Below are positions 8,515 through 16,642 of a stretch of 33,975 nucleotides of DNA, piece by piece. Under the pieces are notes generated by a model, which was not told the origin of the DNA, searched no databases, and saw only the letters and a program-made list of their open reading frames with translations. The first letter of the stretch is position 1. Each line of letters begins with the position of its first letter. The position numbers and the translations under genes are program-made. The stretch comes from an uncultured Saprospiraceae bacterium (GTDB lineage: Bacteria > Bacteroidota > Bacteroidia > Chitinophagales > Saprospiraceae), in contig CALIZI010000305.1 in the NCBI GenBank assembly GCA_938028705.1, forward strand, positions 1 through 33,975, given 5' to 3'.

Positions 8515-11500
8515 TCATTTAGCTAATATCATTTTTTGAGTACCAAAATAATCCCCTGTTTTTATGGTATAATAATACATACCAGAAGGAAGTTGAGAGC
8601 CATCAAATATGACCTTGTGTGTACCTGCTGTTTTGGTTTCATGATTAATGGGCATAGCAATTTGTCTGCCAGCTACATCAGAGATAATCAGGGTAATATC
8701 GCTATCTTCAGACAAGCTATATTCTATCGTGGTTTGGGTACTAAAAGGGTTAGGATAACTTCTCAGACTAATTTGTGGGATTAGCTGTTCTTCTTTATTA
8801 TCCGGTTGCTCACAACCACTAATGGAGGCTAAAAAATAACTGCCTGGCTGTGCATGGAAGCCCGCATTCATTACTATACTGCCTCCTGCATAATAATGAA
8901 CTTCTGCACCATTTTCTATAAGTCCGGTAGCTGTGATGGTGTTGGAAGCGGTTTTGAATATTATTTCACTATTGATATAAGGCTTATTGATAGTCAAGTC
9001 TGTGGGATCGGCTTTAGTACCTTCTTGTATGAGGTATCCTCTGTAAGTCCTGCCTCCACCTGTCACCAAAATAGTAGCTGACCTGCTATCGGCAGAGGTG
9101 TTTGCCTGATAGTCAATCTCTAATCTTATATCATCGTTTCCGCTTTCGTCCGATAGACTTAGCCAATTAGCATCTGTCGAAACCTCAAAGTCTATATCAC
9201 TGTAGATACCAAAAGAGGTAGTGTCTGCCGCAGTACCTATACATTGGTCTTTGGGATTAATGATAATCGTATTTAAGTTATTAATGCCTACGGTCAGTAC
9301 ACGTCCTTTTTCTACGTAAGGTGTAAGCTTTGATTGGGTATCTAAACTATTCAGAAAATCACTTCTGAGTGTGGTGTAGTTCCTATCAGGGTTTTGTGTT
9401 TTTTCTATGCCCAATGCCAAAGCAACTAGTGGTGTACTAATAGAAGTGCCTGTAAAATGTGCATAACCGCCGCCCATCATAGGGCTAAAAACTCCCTCAC
9501 CTTGTGCAGCTACCGTTACAGTTGTATCTCCATAACCTACATTGCCTGACAAATTATAGGTCGCATCTATTGAAGTTACGGTAATCATCGTATTGGATAA
9601 AACTTCATCTTTTGAAAATGAGGCGGGCCAATACTCATCCTTGTCCAAATCAATACTTTCATTACCAGCAGATACTACAAAAAGAACATCATTTTCACGT
9701 CCGTATTGTATAGTTTTTTGAAGTAAAGAGGATTTATACCCTGCATAACCTCCACTGATATTGATAATATCTGCACCATTGTCAATAGCATAATAGATGC
9801 CACACAGCATACGATACATCGTACCTTTTCCTTGATTATCGAAAGTTTTTATAGGCATCACTTTAATATCTATTCCTTCGGGAACATTGGCAGCAATCAC
9901 CCCGCCTACGTGCGTACCATGTCCGTGGTCATCATTGATACTTTCATTATTATTGACAAAATCATAACCATGTGTATCATTTATATAACAATTTTGGTCT
10001 GTATCGTCTGGATTATTCCATACATTGTCAGTAATATCAGGATGTGCAGTATCCAGTCCGGTATCTAATACTCCAATGACAACACTTCCTTCTCCCAAAG
10101 ATGATACAAAATTCACAGCAATCTGTTCTCCATTATTAGGTGCATGTAAAAGCCATTGATTGGTATTAGTATTTTGCCCACCATCAATATCTGCCGTAGT
10201 AGTACGTTTTTCACTTCCACCATCAATATCTGCCGTAGTAGTACGCTTCTCACTTCCACCATCAATATCTGCCGTAGTAGTACGCTTCTCACTTCCGCCG
10301 TCAATACCTAAGTTTTCTCTTACCATGTCCATGGCAGTATCATCGGGAAATTCCCATAAGTCCACCTCTACACTACATCCACAGGAATTGAGAATTGTTC
10401 CACCGTGGTTGGTGATGAGGTCATCTCTGATGTCGCTAATTTCGCTAATGGGTCTGTTTACTCCGTAGTCGAGTATAAGTTGTCTAGGGATTACAGGTGC
10501 GCCGCTCAAATCGTAGCCTTCTATCCGTACATAGATAGGTTGGGACTGAAATTCTATAAGAGGCGTAAGGGTTTCATCCTTGAAGAAATATCTGTAAATA
10601 CCTATATCACTCATACCCATTGAAGGAAAAATATAGGTAGTATCATTGACTTGGTAATCCGTGAGGTAGTAGCCGTTTTTCATCCATCTCACACTTGGGT
10701 TATCATTAGGAATTGAAGGTTTTGGCGATATGGTCAGCGGGTCTCCTTCGGGTTTGGTATGAAACTGTGGATTGCCGTAATACTGTGGGGAATATTCGAA
10801 TTCGCTCTCTATGGTATTATTATTTTCATCAAAATACGTTTCTATGTCTGTATGTGTAAATTGGTTGTGTTGTATATGAAATTTTTCTAATAAACTGATT
10901 TGGCTAAGATCAGGTACTGTGCCGCTAAGTTCATTATCATTTACATATAGCTGAGTAAGTGTGTTACAACCGGCGAAGTCAGGAATACTACCTGTGAGTT
11001 CATTATTAGCCACAGAAAAATAATCAAGTTTGCTAAGGTTTGTCACATCTGGAATTGTATCGCTTAGGGCATTATCACTTAAATTGAAATGAACGAGTTT
11101 AGTTAAATGATTAATATTAGGGATATTTCCAGTAAGTTCATTATCGGAAAGAAAGATATAAGCTAAGTCAAGTAAGTTATCCAAATTAGGGATAGTTCCG
11201 CTCAAAGCATTGTCCATTAAACCAATTAAATGCAGTTTAGATAAGTGGCTAAAATCAGGGATAGCACCCGTTAATTGATTATCAAAAAGAGATAATTTCT
11301 CCAAATTCGGTAGATTATCAAATTTTGGTATAGTACCGGTCAAATCATTTTTAGGTAGTAGAAGTGCTTTTAATTTGGGTAGTTGATTAAAGTTTGGAAT
11401 GATACCACTCAATTCATTACGTTCTAATTCCAGCCAAGTCAACTCGGGCAAATTACTGAAATTAGGAATTTCGCCACTGAGGTCATTGTGCTTAATAGAT

Positions 11501-11856
11501 ATATGTTGCAAACCGGATAATCCATTAAAATCCGGAAGACTTCCACTTAAGTCATTATTGTCAAGCCAAAGCGCAACTAACTGTGGCAGATTAAAATCTG
11601 GAATACTGCCTGTTAATCCTTTTCCAGACAAGTCTATATACTTGATTGTCGTTCCATCGTCATTGAGGGTGATGCCATCCCAAGTGCTAACGGGTTCATC
11701 TAAATTCCAAGTGAACGTACAGCCGACCTTGCAACTGTTATTATAAAAATTGACCAACTCCTGTCGGTCACTTTCGTTGACTTGCGCCATAGCGAGGGTG
11801 GCACATACACAGGTGCATAATGTTAAAAATAGCTTAGTAATGTTGTAAGTTTTCAT
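8515..11856 (-). CDS. Secreted LRR-subtilisin (S8) protease with BACON and T9SS sorting domain
   Basis: This 1113-residue protein has a signal peptide (LFLTLCTCVCATLAMAQ), a plant-type leucine-rich repeat domain (about residues 70-330, 23-residue units with LSGTIP/LTGSIP), a prodomain-like segment (about 440-520), three identical 13-residue repeats (about 522-560), and a peptidase S8 domain with triad Asp598 (VLDTG), His646 (HGTHVGG) and Ser805 (GTSISTP). A BACON-like domain (about 870-945), a 3-coathanger-like module (about 950-1008) and a T9SS type A sorting domain (NPFSTQTTIEYSL onward) follow. It should cross the outer membrane by T9SS and be surface-bound or released. I chose ATG 11856; a TTG two codons upstream is also in frame. 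LRR plus subtilisin in one chain is uncommon. The fold calls for S8, LRR and sorting domain are firm; BACON is likely. Confidence 0.92.
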   Translation of the reverse strand: MKTYNITKLFLTLCTCVCATLAMAQVNESDRQELVNFYNNSCKVGCTFTWNLDEPVSTWDGITLNDDGTTIKYIDLSGKGLTGSIPDFNLPQLVALWLDNNDLSGSLPDFNGLSGLQHISIKHNDLSGEIPNFSNLPELTWLELERNELSGIIPNFNQLPKLKALLLPKNDLTGTIPKFDNLPNLEKLSLFDNQLTGAIPDFSHLSKLHLIGLMDNALSGTIPNLDNLLDLAYIFLSDNELTGNIPNINHLTKLVHFNLSDNALSDTIPDVTNLSKLDYFSVANNELTGSIPDFAGCNTLTQLYVNDNELSGTVPDLSQISLLEKFHIQHNQFTHTDIETYFDENNNTIESEFEYSPQYYGNPQFHTKPEGDPLTISPKPSIPNDNPSVRWMKNGYYLTDYQVNDTTYIFPSMGMSDIGIYRYFFKDETLTPLIEFQSQPIYVRIEGYDLSGAPVIPRQLILDYGVNRPISEISDIRDDLITNHGGTILNSCGCSVEVDLWEFPDDTAMDMVRENLGIDGGSEKRTTTADIDGGSEKRTTTADIDGGSEKRTTTADIDGGQNTNTNQWLLHAPNNGEQIAVNFVSSLGEGSVVIGVLDTGLDTAHPDITDNVWNNPDDTDQNCYINDTHGYDFVNNNESINDDHGHGTHVGGVIAANVPEGIDIKVMPIKTFDNQGKGTMYRMLCGIYYAIDNGADIINISGGYAGYKSSLLQKTIQYGRENDVLFVVSAGNESIDLDKDEYWPASFSKDEVLSNTMITVTSIDATYNLSGNVGYGDTTVTVAAQGEGVFSPMMGGGYAHFTGTSISTPLVALALGIEKTQNPDRNYTTLRSDFLNSLDTQSKLTPYVEKGRVLTVGINNLNTIIINPKDQCIGTAADTTSFGIYSDIDFEVSTDANWLSLSDESGNDDIRLEIDYQANTSADSRSATILVTGGGRTYRGYLIQEGTKADPTDLTINKPYINSEIIFKTASNTITATGLIENGAEVHYYAGGSIVMNAGFHAQPGSYFLASISGCEQPDNKEEQLIPQISLRSYPNPFSTQTTIEYSLSEDSDITLIISDVAGRQIAMPINHETKTAGTHKVIFDGSQLPSGMYYYTIKTGDYFGTQKMILAK
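10178..10308. repeat. 39-bp in-frame tandem repeat, three full copies plus a partial
   Basis: Unit starts fall at 10178, 10217, 10256 and 10295, exactly 39 bp apart. The second and third units are near-identical and the first differs only in its TTTTTC/CTTCTC part. Each encodes DGGSEKRTTTADI. Because 39 is a multiple of 3, gain or loss of units keeps the frame. The repeat lies at the junction of prodomain and S8 catalytic domain. Confidence 0.95.
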
Positions 11857-12010
11857 TATCAAATCATTTTTGGTTGTTTATAATAATGTCGTCAGCGTAA
11901 AGCCTGACCACATTGATTGTTTGAGTAGGTGGATATCGAATTGAAATGAAATAGTAGCCTTAATGTGTTATCAGATAGTTATTTTATGTTGGTTAAAAAG
12001 TTATAAATAG

Positions 12011-12037
12011 GTCGCGGCAGCACGAGACTGCCGCGAC
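12011..12037. terminator. GC-rich hairpin GTCGCGGCAG/CTGCCGCGAC
   Basis: A perfect 10-bp stem with the 7-nt loop CACGAGA stands out as GC-rich in AT-rich surroundings. No run of T follows on either strand, and no gene ends here. It may be a terminator without a T-tract or a dispersed REP-type repeat. Confidence 0.5.
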
Positions 12038-12057
12038 TTTGTGATAAGAATAAACTA

Positions 12058-12120
12058 CATCACTAAGCTATCTTTTCTCAAACATGCTCTTAGGGAAAGC
12101 ATGATTAGCTCAAAGTGATG
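12058..12120. other. Three-part interrupted stem-loop, possible structured RNA
   Basis: Three nested pairings line up in order: CATCACT (12058-12064) with AGTGATG (12114-12120), AGCTA (12066-12070) with TAGCT (12106-12110), and CATGCT (12083-12088) with AGCATG (12098-12103). The internal loops are asymmetric, as in folded RNAs. Nothing codes here, so the structure is not explained by a gene. Confidence 0.4.
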
Positions 12121-12188
12121 GTAGTGAGCCGGGTTAGTGTATCAGTTAGTCAGCAAGTGGATTCAGTGCATCATTGGGGTTTTTAATA

Positions 12189-12232
12189 GCCTTTCACCAA
12201 GTAGTTCCTTTGGATGTCGAATTATTACCCAC
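12189..12232 (+). promoter_or_regulatory. Third copy of the GTAGT-N18-ATTACCCAC element
   Basis: GCCTTTCA is followed by AAGTAGT, then exactly 18 nt, then ATTACCCAC. The two other copies are at 24133-24177 and 24237-24280, about 12 kb away, and the 18-nt gap is identical while its sequence is not. That pattern suggests a protein-binding site with two contact blocks. No gene starts close downstream on the plus strand. Confidence 0.55.
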
Positions 12233-12250
12233 GATGTTCAGATTTTTTTT

Positions 12251-12284
12251 AAAAAAAGAAGGACAGACTATAAAAGCCTGCCCT
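12251..12284 (-). terminator. Orphan intrinsic terminator on the minus strand
   Basis: On the minus strand AGGGCAGGCT pairs with AGTCTGTCCT (two G-U wobbles) around a 5-nt loop and is followed by TCTTTTTTT. This is a good intrinsic terminator. The gene upstream on this strand already has its own terminator at 12741-12770, so this one suggests a separate short transcript between about 12290 and 12730, or a decayed gene. Confidence 0.65.
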
Positions 12285-12740
12285 CCGATTATACAACCAC
12301 ACTTTAAGTCTTTATGGATGAGATACCTATTTTACTGTGCTTTACAAGATTATTGGATAAATGTAGTTGATAATTGATAGTACAATATTCGGGATTATCG
12401 TAAAATTCAACAACTACAAAATATCTGATTTTCCGTTAAAAATATTTCAACTATATTATACTTTATATTTTTTAATTAAAACAAAATATTAATAATCAAT
12501 AATTTATGAATTAAAAATATTTTTATTAAAAATAAAATTTCCGCATAAATAAAGCCATTTTTCCGAAATTTTTTGTGCTAAAAAAGGCAACATTATATGA
12601 CCAGATAAAATCATCATTGAGATTATTTGCAGTTGATTGATTAGGAAGCGAGTCGTCGGTTTGTTTAGAGCATGTCTAAATGAGTATTTTTTTGATCAAT
12701 TATCATGAATGGCATAAGGGTAGCCCTATAGTTTAAAAAG

Positions 12741-12770
12741 CAGGAGAGCAATATATCATTGCTCTCCCTG
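12741..12770 (-). terminator. Terminator of the Asp-box T9SS gene
   Basis: GGAGAGCAAT (12743-12752) pairs perfectly with ATTGCTCTCC (12758-12767) around a 5-nt loop, with extra CAG/CTG pairing outside. On the minus strand it is followed by CTTTTTAAAC. It lies about 40 bp after the stop codon. Confidence 0.8.
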
Positions 12771-12806
12771 ATTTCCACTTTAAAATTAAAAACGATGAAA
12801 ACTTTA

Positions 12807-15800
12807 CTATTTAATTAAAATCATTTTCTGTGTAGCGGTGTATTCACCTGCCTGAATGGTGTAATAGTACATTCCTGCAGCATGTTGATTGCCATCAAAA
12901 ATGACTTGGTGTGTACCTGCTACGCTTGTTTCATGATTCATCAAGATTTCGACTTGCCTGCCCATAGCATCTGCAACAAATAGGGTAACATCACTATCTT
13001 GCGGTAATGTAAATTCTATTGTCGTTTGTCCGGTAAATGGATTGGGGTAGTTGCGGATAATGGGTTCGCTTTCTGCAATTTCCTCCTTTGGTGCTGTTGG
13101 TGTACAGTCATCAATAAAGGCATGGAACATAGAACTCGTGCCTGCTGTGGCAATGAATCCGGGTAGTAAGTGAACGAGATTACCAGCTTGGAAGGTTACA
13201 TTATTTCCGGCAAGTACTTGTCCGTCAGATTCAATGTAGTCCGCCGCCTTATAGATGTTAGGACTAATAGTACCGGAGAGGTCAAGGAAGGGTTCACATT
13301 CATCCGCGCCGATAATGACCGTGTAATCTTCTATTTCTGCATCGATATTGTCATTATTGCCACAGGGGTCAGGTGGGTTACCTATGTACTCCTTCAAATG
13401 TATTCTCATGCGTGTTGCGCCATTAGGTGCATTAGCAGGTACGGTAAAGGTTTCCAAAATATAGTAATCAGATTGATTGACCTTGTGTATGACCAATTCG
13501 TCAGTATCATCAAAGTCTCCGTCTTGATTATAATCAATCCATACGCGCCAGTAGAACTTTGAATCAGCGTCAACCGGCTTGTAAGCATACAAAGTATGAC
13601 TGCCAGATGGAGATAAATATGCAGGTGGCGTTGAGGTAAAGTCTCCATAACCTTCATTGCCGGAATCGTAGTCAATTTGTTCTAAATTCACATTGTAGAT
13701 ATATACGGTATTAGAGTTAGTCGGAACATTAGGTATACAGTAGTTGGCTGACGGTGGTGTCGTAGAGCCTTGGCATATACATCCATCTCCGATGATAAGG
13801 TCATTGGTAGTATTAGGATTACCATCGTCGCAAGGCGTTCCGGGGGTAGTCGGGATAGTTGCGTCATTGTCGTCGCAATCGTCTGCTGCACATACGCCGT
13901 CATTGTCTGTATCGGTACATGCGCTATCATCTGAGACATTAAAATCCCAAGCACCACGACCATAGGTTCCAAATCTTACAACATCCTCACTCTCAATGTA
14001 TTCAACTGATGTATATCGCTGCATAGGTGCGCCGACACCTCGCATATCAAACCATTGGTTTTGAGCTATGACATATACGTAAGGACCAACTTCGGTGGCT
14101 GCAAAAAGGAGTGATTCGTCGGCATTGGCAGCCAATTCATGTACGAGTGTATTGGGTAAGCCATTGTTCATTGGCGTGAATGTCTGTCCGCCATTTGTGG
14201 ATTTATACACTGCCGGATTGCTGTAACCACTACCGCCGTAATAGACCAAATTGGACGTGACATCGGATGCCAGAATGGTGGCACCATACAAATACCAATT
14301 GCCCGGACCTGCAAATGAACTTGTTTTTGACCATGTTCCACCCAAGTCATTGGAATAGAAAAAAGTACCGTCGTCCATAGCCACATATAGTCGGTTGGCA
14401 TCCAGTGTGGAGGCTTCGATAGCTGAAATCTGACCATTATTATCAGCACTGGCTTTGAAGTTGAAAGTGCCTTGTGTGGCAGTGATACTTCCGCCGGCAT
14501 AAGTCAGCGTAATCAGATAATTACCGTCTTCCTGAATTATATTACCGCTTGCGTCCGTAGTTGTATTTATATTACCACCACCAATATATATCGAATTGTC
14601 GGTAGGATCAGGCGTTTCTGCCGTAGGCAATAGCCAGTTATGGGAAGGCCTATCGTTTCCGGTCATTACCCACAAAGCATTGCTGTTTCCTGTACGCGGG
14701 TTGGCATAATGTCTCACTTCTCCGAAGACATATTGTGTCCAAAGGCTTTGTCCGTTATTAGAAAAAATCATGTGTCCGTAATCACCGGAAATCTGTTGTT
14801 CCCAATTTGCTATACTCGTACCCGCTGCCATATTGGTGCGCTGAAAGCCTTGGTCTTGTGTACCTGCGTACATATAATTGACATCAGCTTCACTCGTCAC
14901 CACATCGTAGTATTGACTGACATTGAGATTTTGGAGCGCGATATTGGTATTTGTTACCATATTATCATACGAAATACTGATACCACCATGATTGGCAATT
15001 AAGGTAAATTCCGCCCCTGTGGGGTCGTAAAATGAACCGAAAGCCATTATGTCTGCGTGTAATTTATTGGTAACGTCATTATAATATTCCGCCCATCCAT
15101 TCACCATTGTCCACGATGTGCCGCCATTAAAGCTACGATAAGAATTCACTGCACCTGCATACAACCTGTCCGGATCATCCAAGGATACCTCAATACCAAC
15201 ATCCCATGCACTTTCGGGTAGTGTACCCTGTAAAGTCCATGATGCACCGCTATTGGTAGATTTATAAATATCTTTACGGTCTGTGAGAGCGTAGAGCCTA
15301 AGGGTATTACCGGATTTATGTCCCTTGAGTTGATTGTCCACACCCGTTGGTAGATTTGTATTGGTGTTGAGTGTACTCACCGTTGCACCTGTTACCTCAT
15401 ATAGTGTAGTAGATCTATCTAAAATATATAATTCATCGGAATCGTGGGGTGACCACATAGAAGTTTGGCTACTATTCCCATTTATAAATGTATGTATTTG
15501 TGTGAAGTTAAGTCCTCTGTCTGTTGACCTAAACAACCACATTTGTGATCCCGATGGAGCCAAATAATAAACAGTATTATCACTCATGACATACATGGAG
15601 TGTGGGTTGCCCCAACTACTACTAAAACTAATTCCTGACGATTGCCAACTCACTCCCTCATTATCCGAATAATGGATAATTTTATCAATAGAAGCTAACA
15701 ACCGCTTACCACCAGTTGCATTATCAATGACTTTTATGAAACGTGTGTCGAATTGCAAATCTTCGTTTTGTGGTGTCCAATTACTGCTCGTCCGGTCTCC

Positions 15801-16241
15801 TTTCCACACCGTACCTCCGGCGGAGATCAAGTATATTTTATCACTATCTACATCATAATCTACAGCCGTAATGCTACCTGATTGGTTGATGCTTCCCCGT
15901 TCAAACCATTCTCCCTCCAATGCACCATTTCCAAAAACTTCGGTAGTCATACTGGATTTGAGTTTCCGCAAACTTCGTTTTTCTTTGTATTGCTTTTTTC
16001 GGGTTTTGCTGTCTATTGCCCGCCAGTCTGTATCAGGAGCGGTGCGGTGCATCAGTTCAAAATATTGTTCTCGCCGATTGGCATTATCCTCGTCTTCGAT
16101 TTGTCCGTCGAGAACGATAGTGCCGTCAGTAGGAATCGGGTGTTCAGGATTTATTGTTATATTTTGGCAGCAATAAAGTCCGAAACACAGACATATACCT
16201 GCCGCCAAAAGTGCTAATTTTATCGTATATTTCATTATCAT
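12807..16241 (-). CDS. Secreted sortilin-like Asp-box protein with GEVED and T9SS domains
   Basis: This 1144-residue protein starts with a hydrophobic export signal (LALLAAGICLCFGLYCC) that has no clean lipobox. Residues about 150-760 form a BNR/sortilin-like beta-propeller region with many Asp-boxes (SDNEGVSW, STDRGLNF, STNSGASW, SFNGGTSW, SNDLGGTW, STNGGQTF). Then come an Asp/Cys-rich TSP3-like segment (about 772-830, DTDNDGVC, DDCDDND, CDDGNPNT), a GEVED domain (about 832-977, WRVWIDYNQDGDFDD), a 3-coathanger-like module (about 984-1047) and a T9SS type A sorting domain (NYPNPFTGQTTIEF to the end). It is probably displayed on or released from the surface and may bind glycans or proteins; no catalytic residue is evident. 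The start is ATG ATA ATG, so the third codon (16235) is an equally good start. It is flanked by terminators on both sides and is likely monocistronic. Confidence 0.88.
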   Translation of the reverse strand: MIMKYTIKLALLAAGICLCFGLYCCQNITINPEHPIPTDGTIVLDGQIEDEDNANRREQYFELMHRTAPDTDWRAIDSKTRKKQYKEKRSLRKLKSSMTTEVFGNGALEGEWFERGSINQSGSITAVDYDVDSDKIYLISAGGTVWKGDRTSSNWTPQNEDLQFDTRFIKVIDNATGGKRLLASIDKIIHYSDNEGVSWQSSGISFSSSWGNPHSMYVMSDNTVYYLAPSGSQMWLFRSTDRGLNFTQIHTFINGNSSQTSMWSPHDSDELYILDRSTTLYEVTGATVSTLNTNTNLPTGVDNQLKGHKSGNTLRLYALTDRKDIYKSTNSGASWTLQGTLPESAWDVGIEVSLDDPDRLYAGAVNSYRSFNGGTSWTMVNGWAEYYNDVTNKLHADIMAFGSFYDPTGAEFTLIANHGGISISYDNMVTNTNIALQNLNVSQYYDVVTSEADVNYMYAGTQDQGFQRTNMAAGTSIANWEQQISGDYGHMIFSNNGQSLWTQYVFGEVRHYANPRTGNSNALWVMTGNDRPSHNWLLPTAETPDPTDNSIYIGGGNINTTTDASGNIIQEDGNYLITLTYAGGSITATQGTFNFKASADNNGQISAIEASTLDANRLYVAMDDGTFFYSNDLGGTWSKTSSFAGPGNWYLYGATILASDVTSNLVYYGGSGYSNPAVYKSTNGGQTFTPMNNGLPNTLVHELAANADESLLFAATEVGPYVYVIAQNQWFDMRGVGAPMQRYTSVEYIESEDVVRFGTYGRGAWDFNVSDDSACTDTDNDGVCAADDCDDNDATIPTTPGTPCDDGNPNTTNDLIIGDGCICQGSTTPPSANYCIPNVPTNSNTVYIYNVNLEQIDYDSGNEGYGDFTSTPPAYLSPSGSHTLYAYKPVDADSKFYWRVWIDYNQDGDFDDTDELVIHKVNQSDYYILETFTVPANAPNGATRMRIHLKEYIGNPPDPCGNNDNIDAEIEDYTVIIGADECEPFLDLSGTISPNIYKAADYIESDGQVLAGNNVTFQAGNLVHLLPGFIATAGTSSMFHAFIDDCTPTAPKEEIAESEPIIRNYPNPFTGQTTIEFTLPQDSDVTLFVADAMGRQVEILMNHETSVAGTHQVIFDGNQHAAGMYYYTIQAGEYTATQKMILIK

Positions 16242-16590
16242 GAATTTTATAGTGTTATCAAAATTGTTCCAGCCAGCTTTTTGAGTTTTGTTTTTAGTGA
16301 AAATGAAAATGAAATCACATTTAGCGTAAATCGAATTTAAATAAAAAGAATATTAAAATAAAATTAAACAATATTAGTTAGTGTTTTTTTGGTAATTTTA
16401 GCTTAACCCTGACAACACATATAAAATTAATTTCAAATCGAAAACAAAAATTAATTTTCTTGAAATTATTATAAAAAACTTTAAATCATCATTTTATAAA
16501 ATGTTTTTCATTTAAATTGAAAAATAATTTTATTATTATTTTTATGTTTAATTTACATAAAATGTGAGCTTAAATTTAAAAAAAGTAATT
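16242..16590. other. AT-rich intergenic region upstream of the Asp-box gene
   Basis: About 350 bp of very AT-rich DNA carry no plausible gene. It must hold the promoter of the gene starting at 16241, but no clean TAnnTTTG box is visible. AAATTAATTTT-type words recur around 16420-16470. Confidence 0.6.
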
Positions 16591-16620
16591 TGAGGAGGAT
16601 AATGTTCATTATCCTCCTCA
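16573..16620 (-). terminator. Terminator of the HExxH T9SS gene
   Basis: TGAGGAGGATAATG (16591-16604) and CATTATCCTCCTCA (16607-16620) are perfect complements of 14 bp around a 2-nt gap. On the minus strand a T-rich tail (ACTTTTTTTAAATTT) follows. It lies 22 bp after the stop codon of the gene at 16643. Confidence 0.9.
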
Positions 16621-16642
16621 GAAGATTAAAATGATAAAAACT

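Larger units (their letters stand above)
11863..12806. other. 944-bp gene-free gap with several structured elements
   Basis: No convincing coding sequence is present. The only ORF of note (plus, 12174-12377) has no recognisable domain and overlaps structural elements. The gap holds a GC-rich hairpin (12011-12037), a three-part stem (12058-12120), one copy of the GTAGT-N18-ATTACCCAC element (12189-12232), a minus-strand terminator (12251-12284), a very AT-rich stretch (about 12400-12600), a small stem TTTAGA/TCTAAA (about 12664-12680) and the terminator of the next gene (12741-12770). The promoter of the LRR-subtilisin gene should lie near 11860-12000, but I see no clear TAnnTTTG box there. 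Confidence 0.7.

Noticed and set aside
12174-12377. 67-codon plus-strand ORF in the large gap
   Set aside because: No domain, signal or membrane helix is visible, and it runs through the bipartite element and across the minus-strand terminator. It reads like chance.
16160-16241. Lipoprotein signal in the Asp-box protein
   Set aside because: Cys residues lie near the end of the hydrophobic stretch, but none has a good lipobox before it, and the protein has a T9SS sorting domain at the other end.
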